DNA from: Alkalibacillus almallahensis
GTDB taxonomy: Bacteria; Bacillota; Bacilli; Bacillales; Alkalibacillaceae
Assembly: GCF_011761495.1 (NCBI RefSeq)
Contig: NZ_JAASRU010000001.1
Location: 248,001 to 312,000, forward strand
DNA: 64,000 bases
Direction of reading: 5' to 3'
The position numbers were made by a program, and so were the translations under genes. Of this stretch, positions 42,901 to 51,411 are shown piece by piece (the first letter of the stretch is position 1; every line of letters begins with the position of its first letter). The notes under the pieces were generated by a model, which had not been told where the DNA came from, did not search any database, and saw nothing but the letters and a program-made list of their open reading frames with translations.

Positions 42901-45011
42901 TATGCTTGTTTCTCATCCATGTATTCGCGTTCCCAATGGCGATGTTGGGTTAAGGCTTGGATAAACAACTCATTAAAACGAGTTAAATCATTTGACCATG
43001 TTGAAAGTATGCCGTGATCATTAAACACTTCAGTTGATGATTTTGGTGAGATATTTTGGATTGATGAAGGTAGTACTTGAGTCAATAAATCAACTGCTTC
43101 TTGACTTACCCCAATTGTTTTAGCATGGGTAAACATTTCTTTAACAAAACTTTTCCCTTCATGGTGTTTAAGTAGTTCTTGAATATGCTGGGTACCACCA
43201 GGAATAAATAAACCATCATATAAGACTGGATAGGTCGTTGAGTAATTTTGATGGACTTGAATGGGTTCTTGATTCATGCTGTTAACCTGTCCTAGATTAC
43301 GGCTTACTATTTCGACGTGAATCCCTTGTTGTTCCATCATCGTCATGAATGATTTAACGTCTTCAAAATTAAAACCGTCTGCTAGTAAAATCGCTATTTT
43401 ACGCGTTTTCGGCGTGAATACCGTTTGAGCTTGACTTAAGGCATTTGATTTTTGTTGAGTCATTTCTTGATTGAGTGGCTGTGGAGATTTAACACCAACA
43501 GAATCAGCAATTTTCTTGGCTAGCTCATGACTCACATGGTTAAACATTTCAACGACATGCTGCTTGATCGCAGGATCCTTAACATTTCCGACTTCAAAAT
43601 GAAAAGCTTTGAACAAGTGACGTTTTTCATGCTCAGATAGGCTATTGTAAAAAAGCGTTGCTTGGGAAAAATGATCATTAAAACTAGCACTACGTTTCCG
43701 AACTTTTTTGCCTTCAACTTTTTCTTCATAATGTTCGAAACCTTGTTGCTCTTTAGACACAGGTTGCGGATTATTATGAGCTATGCCGTTCGGGCTATAA
43801 GCAACTTTCCCTTGATTAATCGTCATACGATGAAAACCGTCTCGTTGATTATTGTGAACAGGTGTTATCGGTCGATTGATTGGAATTTCATGAAAGTTAG
43901 GACCACCTAAACGTAATAACTGTGTATCTAAATATGAAAACAAGCGTCCTTGTAATAACGGATCATTAGTAAAATCAATTCCTGGTACAATATTTCCGAT
44001 GTGAAATGCAGCCTGCTCAGTTTCAGAAAAGAAATTATCTTGGTTGCGATTCAATGTCATTTTTCCAACCTTTTGAACTGGTACTTGCTCTTCTGGCCAA
44101 ATTTTGGTTGGATCTAATATATCAAAATCGAATTGATGTTCTTGTCCTTCTTCAATTACCTGAATGCCTAGTTCAAATTCTGGGTATTCACCGTTATTGA
44201 TGGCATCCCAGAGGTCTTGGCGATGAAAATCTGGATTTTTACCAGCAATTTTCTGTGCTTCATCCCAAGTCAAAGAGTGCACACCAAGCAACGGCTTCCA
44301 ATGAAATTTCACGAAATGTGCTTGGCCCTGTTCATTAACCAATCGAAATGTATGAACGCCAAAACCTTCCATCATGCGGAAACTTCGAGGGATCCCGCGA
44401 TCTGACAGCAGCCACATAATCATATGTGCCGATTCTTGATTATGAACGACCCAGTCCCAAAATGTATCATGTGCCGCAGAAGCTTGTGGGATCTCATTAT
44501 CAGGTTCTGGTTTGATGGCATGAACGACATCCGGGAATTTAATAGCATCTTGGATAAAAAAGATTGGCATATTGTTACCTACCAAGTCAAAGTTGCCATC
44601 TTCAGTATAAAACTTAGTGGCGAAACCTCGTACATCGCGTACAGTATCAGCTGAACCACGCGAACCAACAACTGTTGAAAACCTCACAAATACAGGTGTT
44701 TCTACATTCGGATCATTTAAAAACGAAGCACTTGTTAAAGAGGATAAAGATTCGTATGGTTTAAAGACGCCATGTACGCCAAATCCTCTTGCATGTACAA
44801 CACGTTCAGGGATTCGTTCATGATCAAAGTGAGTCATTTTCTCGCGGTAATGAAAGTCTTCCATTAAAGTTGGCCCACGTTCTCCTGCAGTTAGGGATTC
44901 TGACGTATTGGGTAATTTTGTACCTTGATCAGTTGATAAAGACTGGCTTTCATTTGAATTTTTAAAAGCTTTTAATTGTTCTTGTTTTGCATCACGTTGT
45001 TTACGGTCCAT
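42900..45011 (-). CDS. katE: large-subunit haem catalase with DJ-1/PfpI-like C-terminal domain
   Basis: 703 residues (HPII/KatE clade 2). Catalytic His73 in '[11 protein letters not shown]', Asn in '[11 protein letters not shown]', and the haem-ligand Tyr region '[18 protein letters not shown]'. A flavodoxin/DJ-1-like domain occupies about 535-700 ('[15 protein letters not shown]'). It destroys hydrogen peroxide. ATG at 45011 chosen from GAGGAGGTTATATTT. In spore formers such catalases may be growth-phase or spore specific. Confidence 0.95.
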   Translation of the reverse strand: MDRKQRDAKQEQLKAFKNSNESQSLSTDQGTKLPNTSESLTAGERGPTLMEDFHYREKMTHFDHERIPERVVHARGFGVHGVFKPYESLSSLTSASFLNDPNVETPVFVRFSTVVGSRGSADTVRDVRGFATKFYTEDGNFDLVGNNMPIFFIQDAIKFPDVVHAIKPEPDNEIPQASAAHDTFWDWVVHNQESAHMIMWLLSDRGIPRSFRMMEGFGVHTFRLVNEQGQAHFVKFHWKPLLGVHSLTWDEAQKIAGKNPDFHRQDLWDAINNGEYPEFELGIQVIEEGQEHQFDFDILDPTKIWPEEQVPVQKVGKMTLNRNQDNFFSETEQAAFHIGNIVPGIDFTNDPLLQGRLFSYLDTQLLRLGGPNFHEIPINRPITPVHNNQRDGFHRMTINQGKVAYSPNGIAHNNPQPVSKEQQGFEHYEEKVEGKKVRKRSASFNDHFSQATLFYNSLSEHEKRHLFKAFHFEVGNVKDPAIKQHVVEMFNHVSHELAKKIADSVGVKSPQPLNQEMTQQKSNALSQAQTVFTPKTRKIAILLADGFNFEDVKSFMTMMEQQGIHVEIVSRNLGQVNSMNQEPIQVHQNYSTTYPVLYDGLFIPGGTQHIQELLKHHEGKSFVKEMFTHAKTIGVSQEAVDLLTQVLPSSIQNISPKSSTEVFNDHGILSTWSNDLTRFNELFIQALTQHRHWEREYMDEKQA

Positions 45012-45155
45012 AAATATAACCTCCTCAGTCAATCATTAGTTTGTTAAATAAATCCAAGTTTATTCGTGTGATTCTTAATTGTCATGGAATCGTAAATCAT
45101 CTCTAGACGAGATTGTATGACTGTTTGGTAGGATAGATAATAGGAGTGAAAAATT

Positions 45156-45833
45156 ATGAATGACATCATCCAAATTGGACCACTCAATTTATATATACCT
45201 TTATTATTTTATATTGGTGGGATCATTTTATCTGGCATAATAGGTAATCTTGTTTTCAATCGAAAAAGTACACAATCAATTGACAAGAAGCCAGGAGATG
45301 TCATCTTCGAATATTGGTTTGTTTTTATCGTTATTTGGAAATTAAGCTATCTCTTTAAACACCCCGCTGATTTGATTGAGAATCCAATCGCCATCATATA
45401 CTTTGATGGAGGTATTCTTGGAATATTATTCGGTATTATAGCTTTATTATTATATAGTATTAGGCAAAAACGTTATTTTCGAATATCGTATCTATGGCAA
45501 ATCGCATGGTGGTTACTAGGTATATTTATAATGTTAAGCATAGAACAAATGATTTCACTAATTTACGGATTCAGCTTTATAGTGGTTTTTGAAGTCATTA
45601 TTTATTTGGGGATTGTTGTTATATATTTTTTCAATTCACAGCCATTAACTTGGTTCCAATTATTAGGGGCAAGTCGTTGGGTTGCGATTAATTGGGTGTT
45701 ATTTCGAGTGTTGGACAACTCTGCAGAAATATTTATCTTTGAGGTCATGACGGTTCTTGCCATTGCTGTTATAACTTATATCGTTGAGTGGATTATAGAC
45801 GGACGTCATAAGAGAGGAGCGTTGCGTAAGTGA
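45156..45833 (+). CDS. Lgt-like integral membrane protein, operon partner of TlpA-like YneN
   Basis: 225 residues, seven or so membrane helices. N-terminal 'IQIGPLNLYIPLLFYIGGIILSG' and 'FDGGILGILFGIIALL' resemble prolipoprotein diacylglyceryl transferase (Lgt), but the protein is shorter and the conserved His-Gly/Arg motifs of active Lgt are not evident. It overlaps the thioredoxin-like gene by 4 bp, which links it to membrane redox work rather than lipoprotein modification. Homology is weak. Confidence 0.65.
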   Translation: MNDIIQIGPLNLYIPLLFYIGGIILSGIIGNLVFNRKSTQSIDKKPGDVIFEYWFVFIVIWKLSYLFKHPADLIENPIAIIYFDGGILGILFGIIALLLYSIRQKRYFRISYLWQIAWWLLGIFIMLSIEQMISLIYGFSFIVVFEVIIYLGIVVIYFFNSQPLTWFQLLGASRWVAINWVLFRVLDNSAEIFIFEVMTVLAIAVITYIVEWIIDGRHKRGALRK

Positions 45834-46414
45834 AATTAACTAAACGCATCATTGGGTTAACTCTGATTGGTATATTAGTTGGAATTGTGGTCTATAATAC
45901 CTGGTTTTCTAATTCTGATGAAAATAATGAGACATCAGGAGAAGGAATTTTTGTACAACCAGAAGGTGTTGATATAGAGACAGATGAAATTGAAGTAGGA
46001 GAAGAGGCACCAAATTTTAAACTTGAGACATTAGATGGAGAAGAAGTGGAATTAGCTGACTTTCGTGGTCAAAAGGTCTTTTTAAACTTCTGGGCGACAT
46101 GGTGTCCACCTTGTAGAGCTGAGATGCCCCATATGCAAGAAATATCAGACGAATATGGCGAAGATGTTGTGATTTTAGGGGTTAATGCAACATCACAAGA
46201 GACGAATACAGATAAGGTTTCATCATTTGTAAATGAGCTTGATTTAACATTTCCTATTTTAATGGACAAGACTGGAGAAGTGAATGTACGTTATCAAGTC
46301 TTAAGCCTACCAACAACGTATTTCATCAATACTGAAGGTAAAGTCCAAATACCAAGACATGTTGGGCCACTTTCGTATGACGATATGGAACAAAAGATAA
46401 AAGAACTAGATTAA
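45830..46414 (+). CDS. yneN: membrane-anchored thiol-disulfide oxidoreductase (TlpA/ResA-like)
   Basis: 194 residues. N-terminal membrane anchor (about 8-24), an acidic linker, then an AhpC/TSA-thioredoxin fold with active-site 'WCPPC' (Trp91-Cys95) and cis-Pro 'LSLPTTYFI'. It reduces disulfides outside the membrane, probably fed by CcdA. GTG start inside the preceding gene (GTGA overlap). Located after citB (with katE inserted), like yneN. Confidence 0.92.
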   Translation: MKLTKRIIGLTLIGILVGIVVYNTWFSNSDENNETSGEGIFVQPEGVDIETDEIEVGEEAPNFKLETLDGEEVELADFRGQKVFLNFWATWCPPCRAEMPHMQEISDEYGEDVVILGVNATSQETNTDKVSSFVNELDLTFPILMDKTGEVNVRYQVLSLPTTYFINTEGKVQIPRHVGPLSYDDMEQKIKELD

Positions 46415-46470
46415 GTATATTCTTCTAGCATAATGGCTATCCTAAAAAGCAAAAAGGAGAATCAGTCATT

Positions 46471-46617
46471 ATGCGAAAGAAAGATCATTTAACGTTTCAG
46501 CGACTTATTCAATCTGAGAAAGAAAAAATTATGAACAACCCACAAGAACTAGACAAAATTTATGATAAGTTAGATTCTCGGTTAAGCATTACGCCTTCTA
46601 AACAGTCCCGTGTATAG
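46471..46617 (+). CDS. small basic protein, FbpB-like
   Basis: 48 residues: 'MRKKDHLTFQRLIQSEKEKI' then 'ELDKIYDKLDSRL'. The 'MRK...SF..LI..NK..I......L..I...L' plan fits Fur-regulated basic protein FbpB-type peptides, which act with the FsrA small RNA in iron sparing. AAAAAGGAGAATC upstream of the ATG. In B. subtilis sspN is at this place; this protein is not an SspN. Confidence 0.65.
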   Translation: MRKKDHLTFQRLIQSEKEKIMNNPQELDKIYDKLDSRLSITPSKQSRV

Positions 46618-46671
46618 CTGATATTAATCTGCTAATACTAACGACTGTAACAACTCAAAGGAGGCGTAACT

Positions 46672-46908
46672 ATGAGTCAACATCAAAAGAAACCAAACTC
46701 TGATGAACGTCGAGATAACATGAAAAAGATTCAGGAAAACCTGAACAACACTTTGGAAAATATGCAAGAAGCTGAAGATTCAATGGAAACAGCGTCAGAA
46801 TTTCAAGAGGAAGAAATTAAGAAGAAAAACGCAAGAAGAACAGAAGCTATCGACGGTATGCGTGATGAATTACGGGATGAACATGCTCATGAAAAACGAC
46901 AAAAATAA
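46672..46908 (+). CDS. tlp: small acid-soluble spore protein Tlp
   Basis: 78 residues, Tlp family: 'KPNSDERRDNMKKIQENLNNTLENMQEAED' and 'KKNARRTEAIDGMRDEL'. Made in the forespore in B. subtilis under sigma-G. AAAGGAGGCGTAACT precedes the ATG. Position between yneN and yneP is conserved. Confidence 0.95.
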   Translation: MSQHQKKPNSDERRDNMKKIQENLNNTLENMQEAEDSMETASEFQEEEIKKKNARRTEAIDGMRDELRDEHAHEKRQK

Positions 46909-46914
46909 CAATCG

Positions 46915-46940
46915 AAAGGCTAGCCATAGCTAGCCTTTTT
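46915..46940 (+). terminator. terminator of tlp
   Basis: AAAGGCTAGC (46915-46924), CATA loop, GCTAGCCTTT (46929-46938), then Ts. Confidence 0.92.
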
Positions 46941-46987
46941 ATTTTAAAATAATATTTAAGTTGAAGTAAGAGGGAGAGAGGACAAAT

Positions 46988-47425
46988 ATGGTCATAAATG
47001 AAACCGATATAAAAGTCCGTTACCAGGAAACGGATCAAATGGGCGTTGTTTATCACGCCAATTATTTAGTTTGGTTTGAAATTGGTCGAACTCATTTAAT
47101 TGAACAACTAGGCTTTAATTATGCCGATATGGAACGCGATGGGATTGTGTCTCCTGTAGTCGATATTAATGCACAATACAAGAAACCTTTAACATACGGT
47201 GAAACCGCTTCTGTTAAAACATATATCAGTTCGTATGATGGATTTCGAATCATCTATGGTTATGAGATCTACACTGAGGCTGGTGAATTAGCAGTAACAG
47301 GTTCATCCTCACACGTTTGTGTTAAAAAACAAAATTTCAAGCCGATCTCGATCCGAAAACATTATCCAGCTTGGCACAATGCTTATTTGAAAGCGATAGG
47401 TGAAACTAATGGCGTTCGGGATTAA
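46988..47425 (+). CDS. yneP: acyl-CoA thioesterase (YneP, 4HBT)
   Basis: 145 residues, hot-dog fold. Catalytic region 'YQETDQMGVVYHANYLVWFEIGR' with Asp16. Hydrolyses acyl-CoA; exact substrate unknown. Followed by yneQ with a 17-bp overlap. Confidence 0.93.
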   Translation: MVINETDIKVRYQETDQMGVVYHANYLVWFEIGRTHLIEQLGFNYADMERDGIVSPVVDINAQYKKPLTYGETASVKTYISSYDGFRIIYGYEIYTEAGELAVTGSSSHVCVKKQNFKPISIRKHYPAWHNAYLKAIGETNGVRD

Positions 47426-47711
47426 ACGAGATGAATTAAGACGTTGGAAAAGTCAAGTTGAAGCTGGGGAAATAGCATTTTTAACGCACTACTGGGCAGA
47501 TGATCGTTTCCCTGGCCATAAAACAGTAACCAAAGCAGGTTGTCAAGATATTGAACGTTTAAAAGCATGGGGACGACGATATGGATTAAAACCAGAATGG
47601 ATCCATGTAGATGAGGAATACCCACATTTTGATTTAATCGGCCAATTTGAAGAGGATATATTACAAGCTGAAGGAAAACTTGATCAATTAAGACGTTTTC
47701 GTTCAATTTAA
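47409..47711 (+). CDS. yneQ: YneQ protein
   Basis: 100 residues from the ATG at 47409 ('MAFGIKRDELRRWKSQVEAG'), chosen by AGGTG just upstream. Features 'FLTHYWADDRFPGHKTVTKAGC' and 'GLKPEWIH' are conserved in YneQ of Bacilli. Function unknown. Confidence 0.88.
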   Translation: MAFGIKRDELRRWKSQVEAGEIAFLTHYWADDRFPGHKTVTKAGCQDIERLKAWGRRYGLKPEWIHVDEEYPHFDLIGQFEEDILQAEGKLDQLRRFRSI

Positions 47712-47741
47712 AAAAGCCGTGGTTAATCAACCACGGCTTTT
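47711..47741. terminator. bidirectional terminator yneQ/yidD
   Basis: AAAAGCCGTGGTT pairs with AACCACGGCTTTT around AATC; overlaps the yidD stop region. Confidence 0.92.
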
Positions 47742-47963
47742 ATGATCTTGTTTTTCTGGTACAGGATCAAAACCACCATCATTAAATGGATGGCACTTTA
47801 AAATTCGCTTTATCGATAAGTAAAACCCTTTAAAGAAACCAAACCGTTCAAACGCTGTTAAGCTATAGGACGAACACGTCGGGTGAAACCGACATGTAGG
47901 CCCTAACAACGGTGAAATAAATTGTTGATAGCCTTTTATAAGCCATATAAAAAGATGTTTCAT
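47727..47963 (-). CDS. yidD: membrane protein insertion efficiency factor YidD
   Basis: 78 residues with the family signature '[23 protein letters not shown]' and '[16 protein letters not shown]'. It helps YidC/SpoIIIJ insert membrane proteins. Often next to rpmH-yidC elsewhere, here beside folE2, as happens with duplicated or relocated copies in Bacilli. Confidence 0.95.
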   Translation of the reverse strand: MKHLFIWLIKGYQQFISPLLGPTCRFHPTCSSYSLTAFERFGFFKGFYLSIKRILKCHPFNDGGFDPVPEKQDHKSRG

Positions 47964-47972
47964 CTTATCACA

Positions 47973-48890
47973 CTACTCTTCGCGTTTATCATAACTAATC
48001 GATGCAATCGCATCATGTAGGTGGATTGATTCCTCGTTCACACACTTAACTGAAAATTGCTTAACGGATTCATATTCATATAAATCACTCGCAACAAGAC
48101 GAACCATATCTTCTACAAAACGCGGATTTTCATAAGCTTGTTCGGTAACCATTTTTTCATCTGGTCGTTTTAGAACTGGATGAATTCGAGCACTTGCATT
48201 AGATTCAGCTGCTTCTAATAGCATGTGTTTCCAATCATAAAGAGTATCATCAAACTCAGGTTGTAAAGTAACTTCCATTTCAATATTACCTCGTTGGTTA
48301 TGGGCACTATATTCGCTGATTTCTTTTGAACAAGGGCAAAGCGTTGTGATCGTACCTGTTAAACCAACCTTAAGGTCATAACCAAATTCTTCGTGATAAC
48401 GAACGCGCATCCAAGCATCGGCATGATTTAATCCTGCTTGCTCAGAATAAGGCGCTTGTCGCTCAAAAAACCAAGGGAAAGACACTGTTAATTCCGCATC
48501 TTTTTGCTCTAGACGCTGTTGTAAATCAAATACAAATGATTTTAGTGTCGCAAAATCCAACGTGAACCCATTTTGATAATAAGAATGAAGTTGTTCTGTA
48601 AACCGGCTCATATTCGTACCCTTAGAATCTTGGGAAATAGAAGAGGCAAAGTAAAATTGAGCTACGGTTGTTTGTGTTTTGGGCTCTAATTGACTTTTGA
48701 GCGTAACGGGATGTTTAACATTACTCACACCTACAGCATCTAATTCAAACAGAAAATCCTTTTTGGTATTCTGTAAATCTTTCATTTTATTTTTTTCCAT
48801 TGGTTTTGTTTTAGGACCTGGTTCAACAGATCCAAATAATTTATGTCGCTCAGATTTCGTTGGTAACTGTTTTTTAACTGCTTCGTTCAT
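47973..48890 (-). CDS. folE2: GTP cyclohydrolase FolE2 (type IB)
   Basis: 305 residues. Nucleophilic/metal Cys in 'TTLCPCSKEISEYSAHNQRG' and the 'NPRFVEDMVR' Glu region are typical of FolE2. First step of folate synthesis from GTP, using metals other than zinc, which lets cells keep making folate under zinc shortage. ATG at 48890 chosen from AAAGGAGTCC upstream. A clear Zur box was not found in the promoter. Confidence 0.95.
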   Translation of the reverse strand: MNEAVKKQLPTKSERHKLFGSVEPGPKTKPMEKNKMKDLQNTKKDFLFELDAVGVSNVKHPVTLKSQLEPKTQTTVAQFYFASSISQDSKGTNMSRFTEQLHSYYQNGFTLDFATLKSFVFDLQQRLEQKDAELTVSFPWFFERQAPYSEQAGLNHADAWMRVRYHEEFGYDLKVGLTGTITTLCPCSKEISEYSAHNQRGNIEMEVTLQPEFDDTLYDWKHMLLEAAESNASARIHPVLKRPDEKMVTEQAYENPRFVEDMVRLVASDLYEYESVKQFSVKCVNEESIHLHDAIASISYDKREE

Positions 48891-48939
48891 ATCGAGGACT
48901 CCTTTCAGTTCTTGAGAGAAGAGCATAAGCACAACTTAT

Positions 48940-48969
48940 ATTATACATGATTGAAATTGCTTGGTTCAA
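48940..48969 (-). promoter_or_regulatory. promoter of folE2
   Basis: Minus strand: TTGAAC (48969-48964), 18-bp spacer, TATAAT (48945-48940), about 50 bp before the ATG. Confidence 0.7.
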
Positions 48970-48970
48970 T

Positions 48971-50140
48971 TTATTGAACTTGCTCAAGGTGTGGCACGAC
49001 TTGTATTTGTTCTGAGTAATGTTTCATATGGTTTTCAATCTCTTGAAAGTTTGTATTAACATCAGTTATAGAACTGTCAATAAGCGGAACAACTTCTACA
49101 TCGCGCATGATGTCTCCTTGGTCATCAAATTCTACATATGTAGGCATAAATCGTATATTTGAAACAGAAGTCTCGCTTGTTTGATTGATTAATCCCTTAT
49201 TTAATTGGAGCTGCATGATTCCACCTATTCGTCGGTCTAATTCACGCTGCCCTGACAAAAAATTACCTAAAGAATAGACGACAATTGATTGATGGTTTTC
49301 GGTCTTCACTCGTTCGATTGGTTGAAGCACATGGGGATGATGCCCAAGAATGATATCAGCTCCAGCTTCAGTTAACTCGCGAACTAATTCCTTTTGGCCC
49401 TGAGTTGGTAAAGGTTCGTATTGGTTACCAAAATGAAGGCTAACAACAGTAAAATCTGCTTGGTCCTCAATTTCATTAATATCATCCTTGATGTTTCCAT
49501 CCCTTATATATTGAACTAAATAATCTTTATCGTCTGGGCGAGGGATACCATTAGTTCCATAAGTGTAAGCCGTAAAACCAACTGATATACCATTTTTCTC
49601 TAGTATTCTTGGTTTTTGTTGGTCTGATTCACTTTGGTAAGATCCAATATAATCGATTGATAAATCTCTAAGAAGACTAGTCGTTTTTTCTATAGCCTCT
49701 TGTCCATAATCCAGTGTATGGTTGTTGGCCAATGATACAATGTCAGTAGATACATAACTTAAAGCATCGGCCACCGATTTAGGTGCATTAAATTGAGGAT
49801 AACCCGATAAACCCATTTCTTCTCCAGCCAACATTGTTTCTTGGTTAGCAAATAAAAGATCTGCTGACTCTAGTTGCGGTTTAATTGTGGACAACATAGG
49901 TCTAAAATCATAGTCTTGTCCTTCCTTAGCACCGCGATAGACACGATCATGTATTAAAATGTCCCCAACAGCATTTAACGTGATTGACTTTTGAGACTGT
50001 TTATTAGAAAGATCATGCGTCATATTCGCAAGTTTATCCGCCGTATAACTCGACTGATTTGATTGTACTTGTAAGATCATTGTTATGCCCATTACAACTA
50101 TGATGAAGCTTGCCACGACTAATGTAATTTGTTTTTTCAC
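48971..50140 (-). CDS. CapA/PgsA-like metallophosphoesterase-fold membrane protein
   Basis: 389 residues with an N-terminal membrane anchor (about 5-24) and an extracellular PGA_cap domain: 'NAVGDILIHDRVYRG', 'FANQETMLAG', 'SLANNHTLDYG', 'GHHPHVLQPIE'. The family includes the PgsA/CapA subunit of poly-gamma-glutamate synthesis, but no pgsB or pgsC is nearby, so the present role is open. 14 bp from plsY. Confidence 0.9.
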   Translation of the reverse strand: MKKQITLVVASFIIVVMGITMILQVQSNQSSYTADKLANMTHDLSNKQSQKSITLNAVGDILIHDRVYRGAKEGQDYDFRPMLSTIKPQLESADLLFANQETMLAGEEMGLSGYPQFNAPKSVADALSYVSTDIVSLANNHTLDYGQEAIEKTTSLLRDLSIDYIGSYQSESDQQKPRILEKNGISVGFTAYTYGTNGIPRPDDKDYLVQYIRDGNIKDDINEIEDQADFTVVSLHFGNQYEPLPTQGQKELVRELTEAGADIILGHHPHVLQPIERVKTENHQSIVVYSLGNFLSGQRELDRRIGGIMQLQLNKGLINQTSETSVSNIRFMPTYVEFDDQGDIMRDVEVVPLIDSSITDVNTNFQEIENHMKHYSEQIQVVPHLEQVQ

Positions 50141-50154
50141 TTAATCACCTTATT

Positions 50155-50736
50155 TTAAAACCAGGTTATCTTCGGTTCAGTTTTATTTTTAATTCGCTTA
50201 ATATTATCTGTATGACGATAGATGACAAAGAAAGCAAAGAAGCAGGTCACAATGATTAAAGGAATATCTTGCATGATAACCGATGTCACTACAGCTGTAA
50301 TCCCTACAAGAATCGACGCTAATGATACATACTTGAATAATTTTAAGAAAATAAAAAATGAACCAATAAGAATAGCGAATAACACTGGGCTTACCCCAAG
50401 TAGAACACCACCCGATGTAGCAACTGCCTTTCCGCCCTTAAATTTAGCGAAAATCGGAAATGTGTGGCCAATCACTGCGAAACCACCAACAATGAGCGGT
50501 TGCAATTCGGGAGCTAGTACAACCACCATGACAACTGGAATCGTACCTTTCAATATATCGAGGATTGTGACAATTAAACCTACTTTGACACCTAAAACTC
50601 TAAAGGCGTTTGTTGCACCAAGATTGCCACTACCATGTTCTCTTATATCAATTTGATAAAATAATTTACCGATTATAAGTGCAGATGGAAAAGAACCGAA
50701 TAGATAAGCAATCACACTGTATAAAAGATAAAACAT
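50155..50736 (-). CDS. plsY: acyl-phosphate:glycerol-3-phosphate acyltransferase PlsY
   Basis: 193 residues, five membrane helices. The three conserved loops are seen: 'GSGNLGATNAFRVLG', 'GHTFPIFAKFKGGKAVATSGG' and 'IYRHTDNIKRI'. First acyl transfer in phospholipid synthesis. AAAGGAGGGATTAT precedes the ATG. Next to parE/yneT as in B. subtilis (yneS). Confidence 0.97.
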   Translation of the reverse strand: MFYLLYSVIAYLFGSFPSALIIGKLFYQIDIREHGSGNLGATNAFRVLGVKVGLIVTILDILKGTIPVVMVVVLAPELQPLIVGGFAVIGHTFPIFAKFKGGKAVATSGGVLLGVSPVLFAILIGSFFIFLKLFKYVSLASILVGITAVVTSVIMQDIPLIIVTCFFAFFVIYRHTDNIKRIKNKTEPKITWF

Positions 50737-50895
50737 ATAATCCCTCCTTTATTGGCTTCTAATAATACACCTTATTTTATCAAATGTATGGCAAAGAAAG
50801 AAGATGTTAAATTTTAAGAATGAGTAAAACGAAAGTTGAGAAATATTGCTAAACGCGCTATCCTAGTATTATCACGATTAATTAGGAGCGATATT

Positions 50896-51309
50896 ATGGA
50901 AAACCCAACACAAGAAACAATGCGCGAAATATTAATCAATGCTAATACGATTGCAGTCGTCGGATTATCGGACAAGCCTGATCGTACGTCACATCAAATT
51001 GCAAAAATCATGCAAGATCGTGGCTATAAGATTATCCCAATTAATCCTAATGCCACTGAAGTTCTTGGCGAAAAAAGTTATTCATCACTTAGTGAAGTAG
51101 AAGAATCAATTGATATTATTAACGTTTTTCGCAGACCTGAACACCTTGTTGATGTAGCACATGATGCTTTGACTACAGATTGTCGTGTGTTTTGGGCACA
51201 GCAAGGTATCGTGAATGAAGAAGCTAATGAACTTCTTAATGAAAATGATTTTACTGTGATTATGGATGCTTGCATAAAAGTCGTTCATGCTGTCACAATT
51301 GGTAGTTAA
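50896..51309 (+). CDS. yneT: CoA-binding domain protein YneT
   Basis: 137 residues, Rossmann fold: 'NTIAVVGLSDKPDRTSHQIAKIMQDRGYKIIPINP' is the CoA_binding_2 start. ATG at 50896 follows TTAGGAGCGATATT. Conserved neighbour of parE. Function not established. Confidence 0.92.
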   Translation: MENPTQETMREILINANTIAVVGLSDKPDRTSHQIAKIMQDRGYKIIPINPNATEVLGEKSYSSLSEVEESIDIINVFRRPEHLVDVAHDALTTDCRVFWAQQGIVNEEANELLNENDFTVIMDACIKVVHAVTIGS

Positions 51310-51322
51310 TATGAATTGAGTT

Positions 51323-51350
51323 ATCTCTGCTAATTAGCAGGGATTTCTCA
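51323..51350 (+). terminator. terminator of yneT
   Basis: ATCTCTGCT (51323-51331), AATT loop, AGCAGGGAT (51336-51344), then TTTCTC. Confidence 0.7.
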
Positions 51351-51411
51351 TGTTTTCCCGAATAAATAAAGACAGCACTTGTTTAGCGAATTAGAAAGGG
51401 GACAATTATAA

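Noticed and set aside
42900..45011. Several plus-strand open frames across the katE gene
   Set aside because: Shadows of the catalase coding strand; no ribosome sites and no recognisable product.
48901..48970. Zur box before folE2
   Set aside because: Considered because FolE2 is zinc-responsive in B. subtilis, but no palindrome of the expected type was found.
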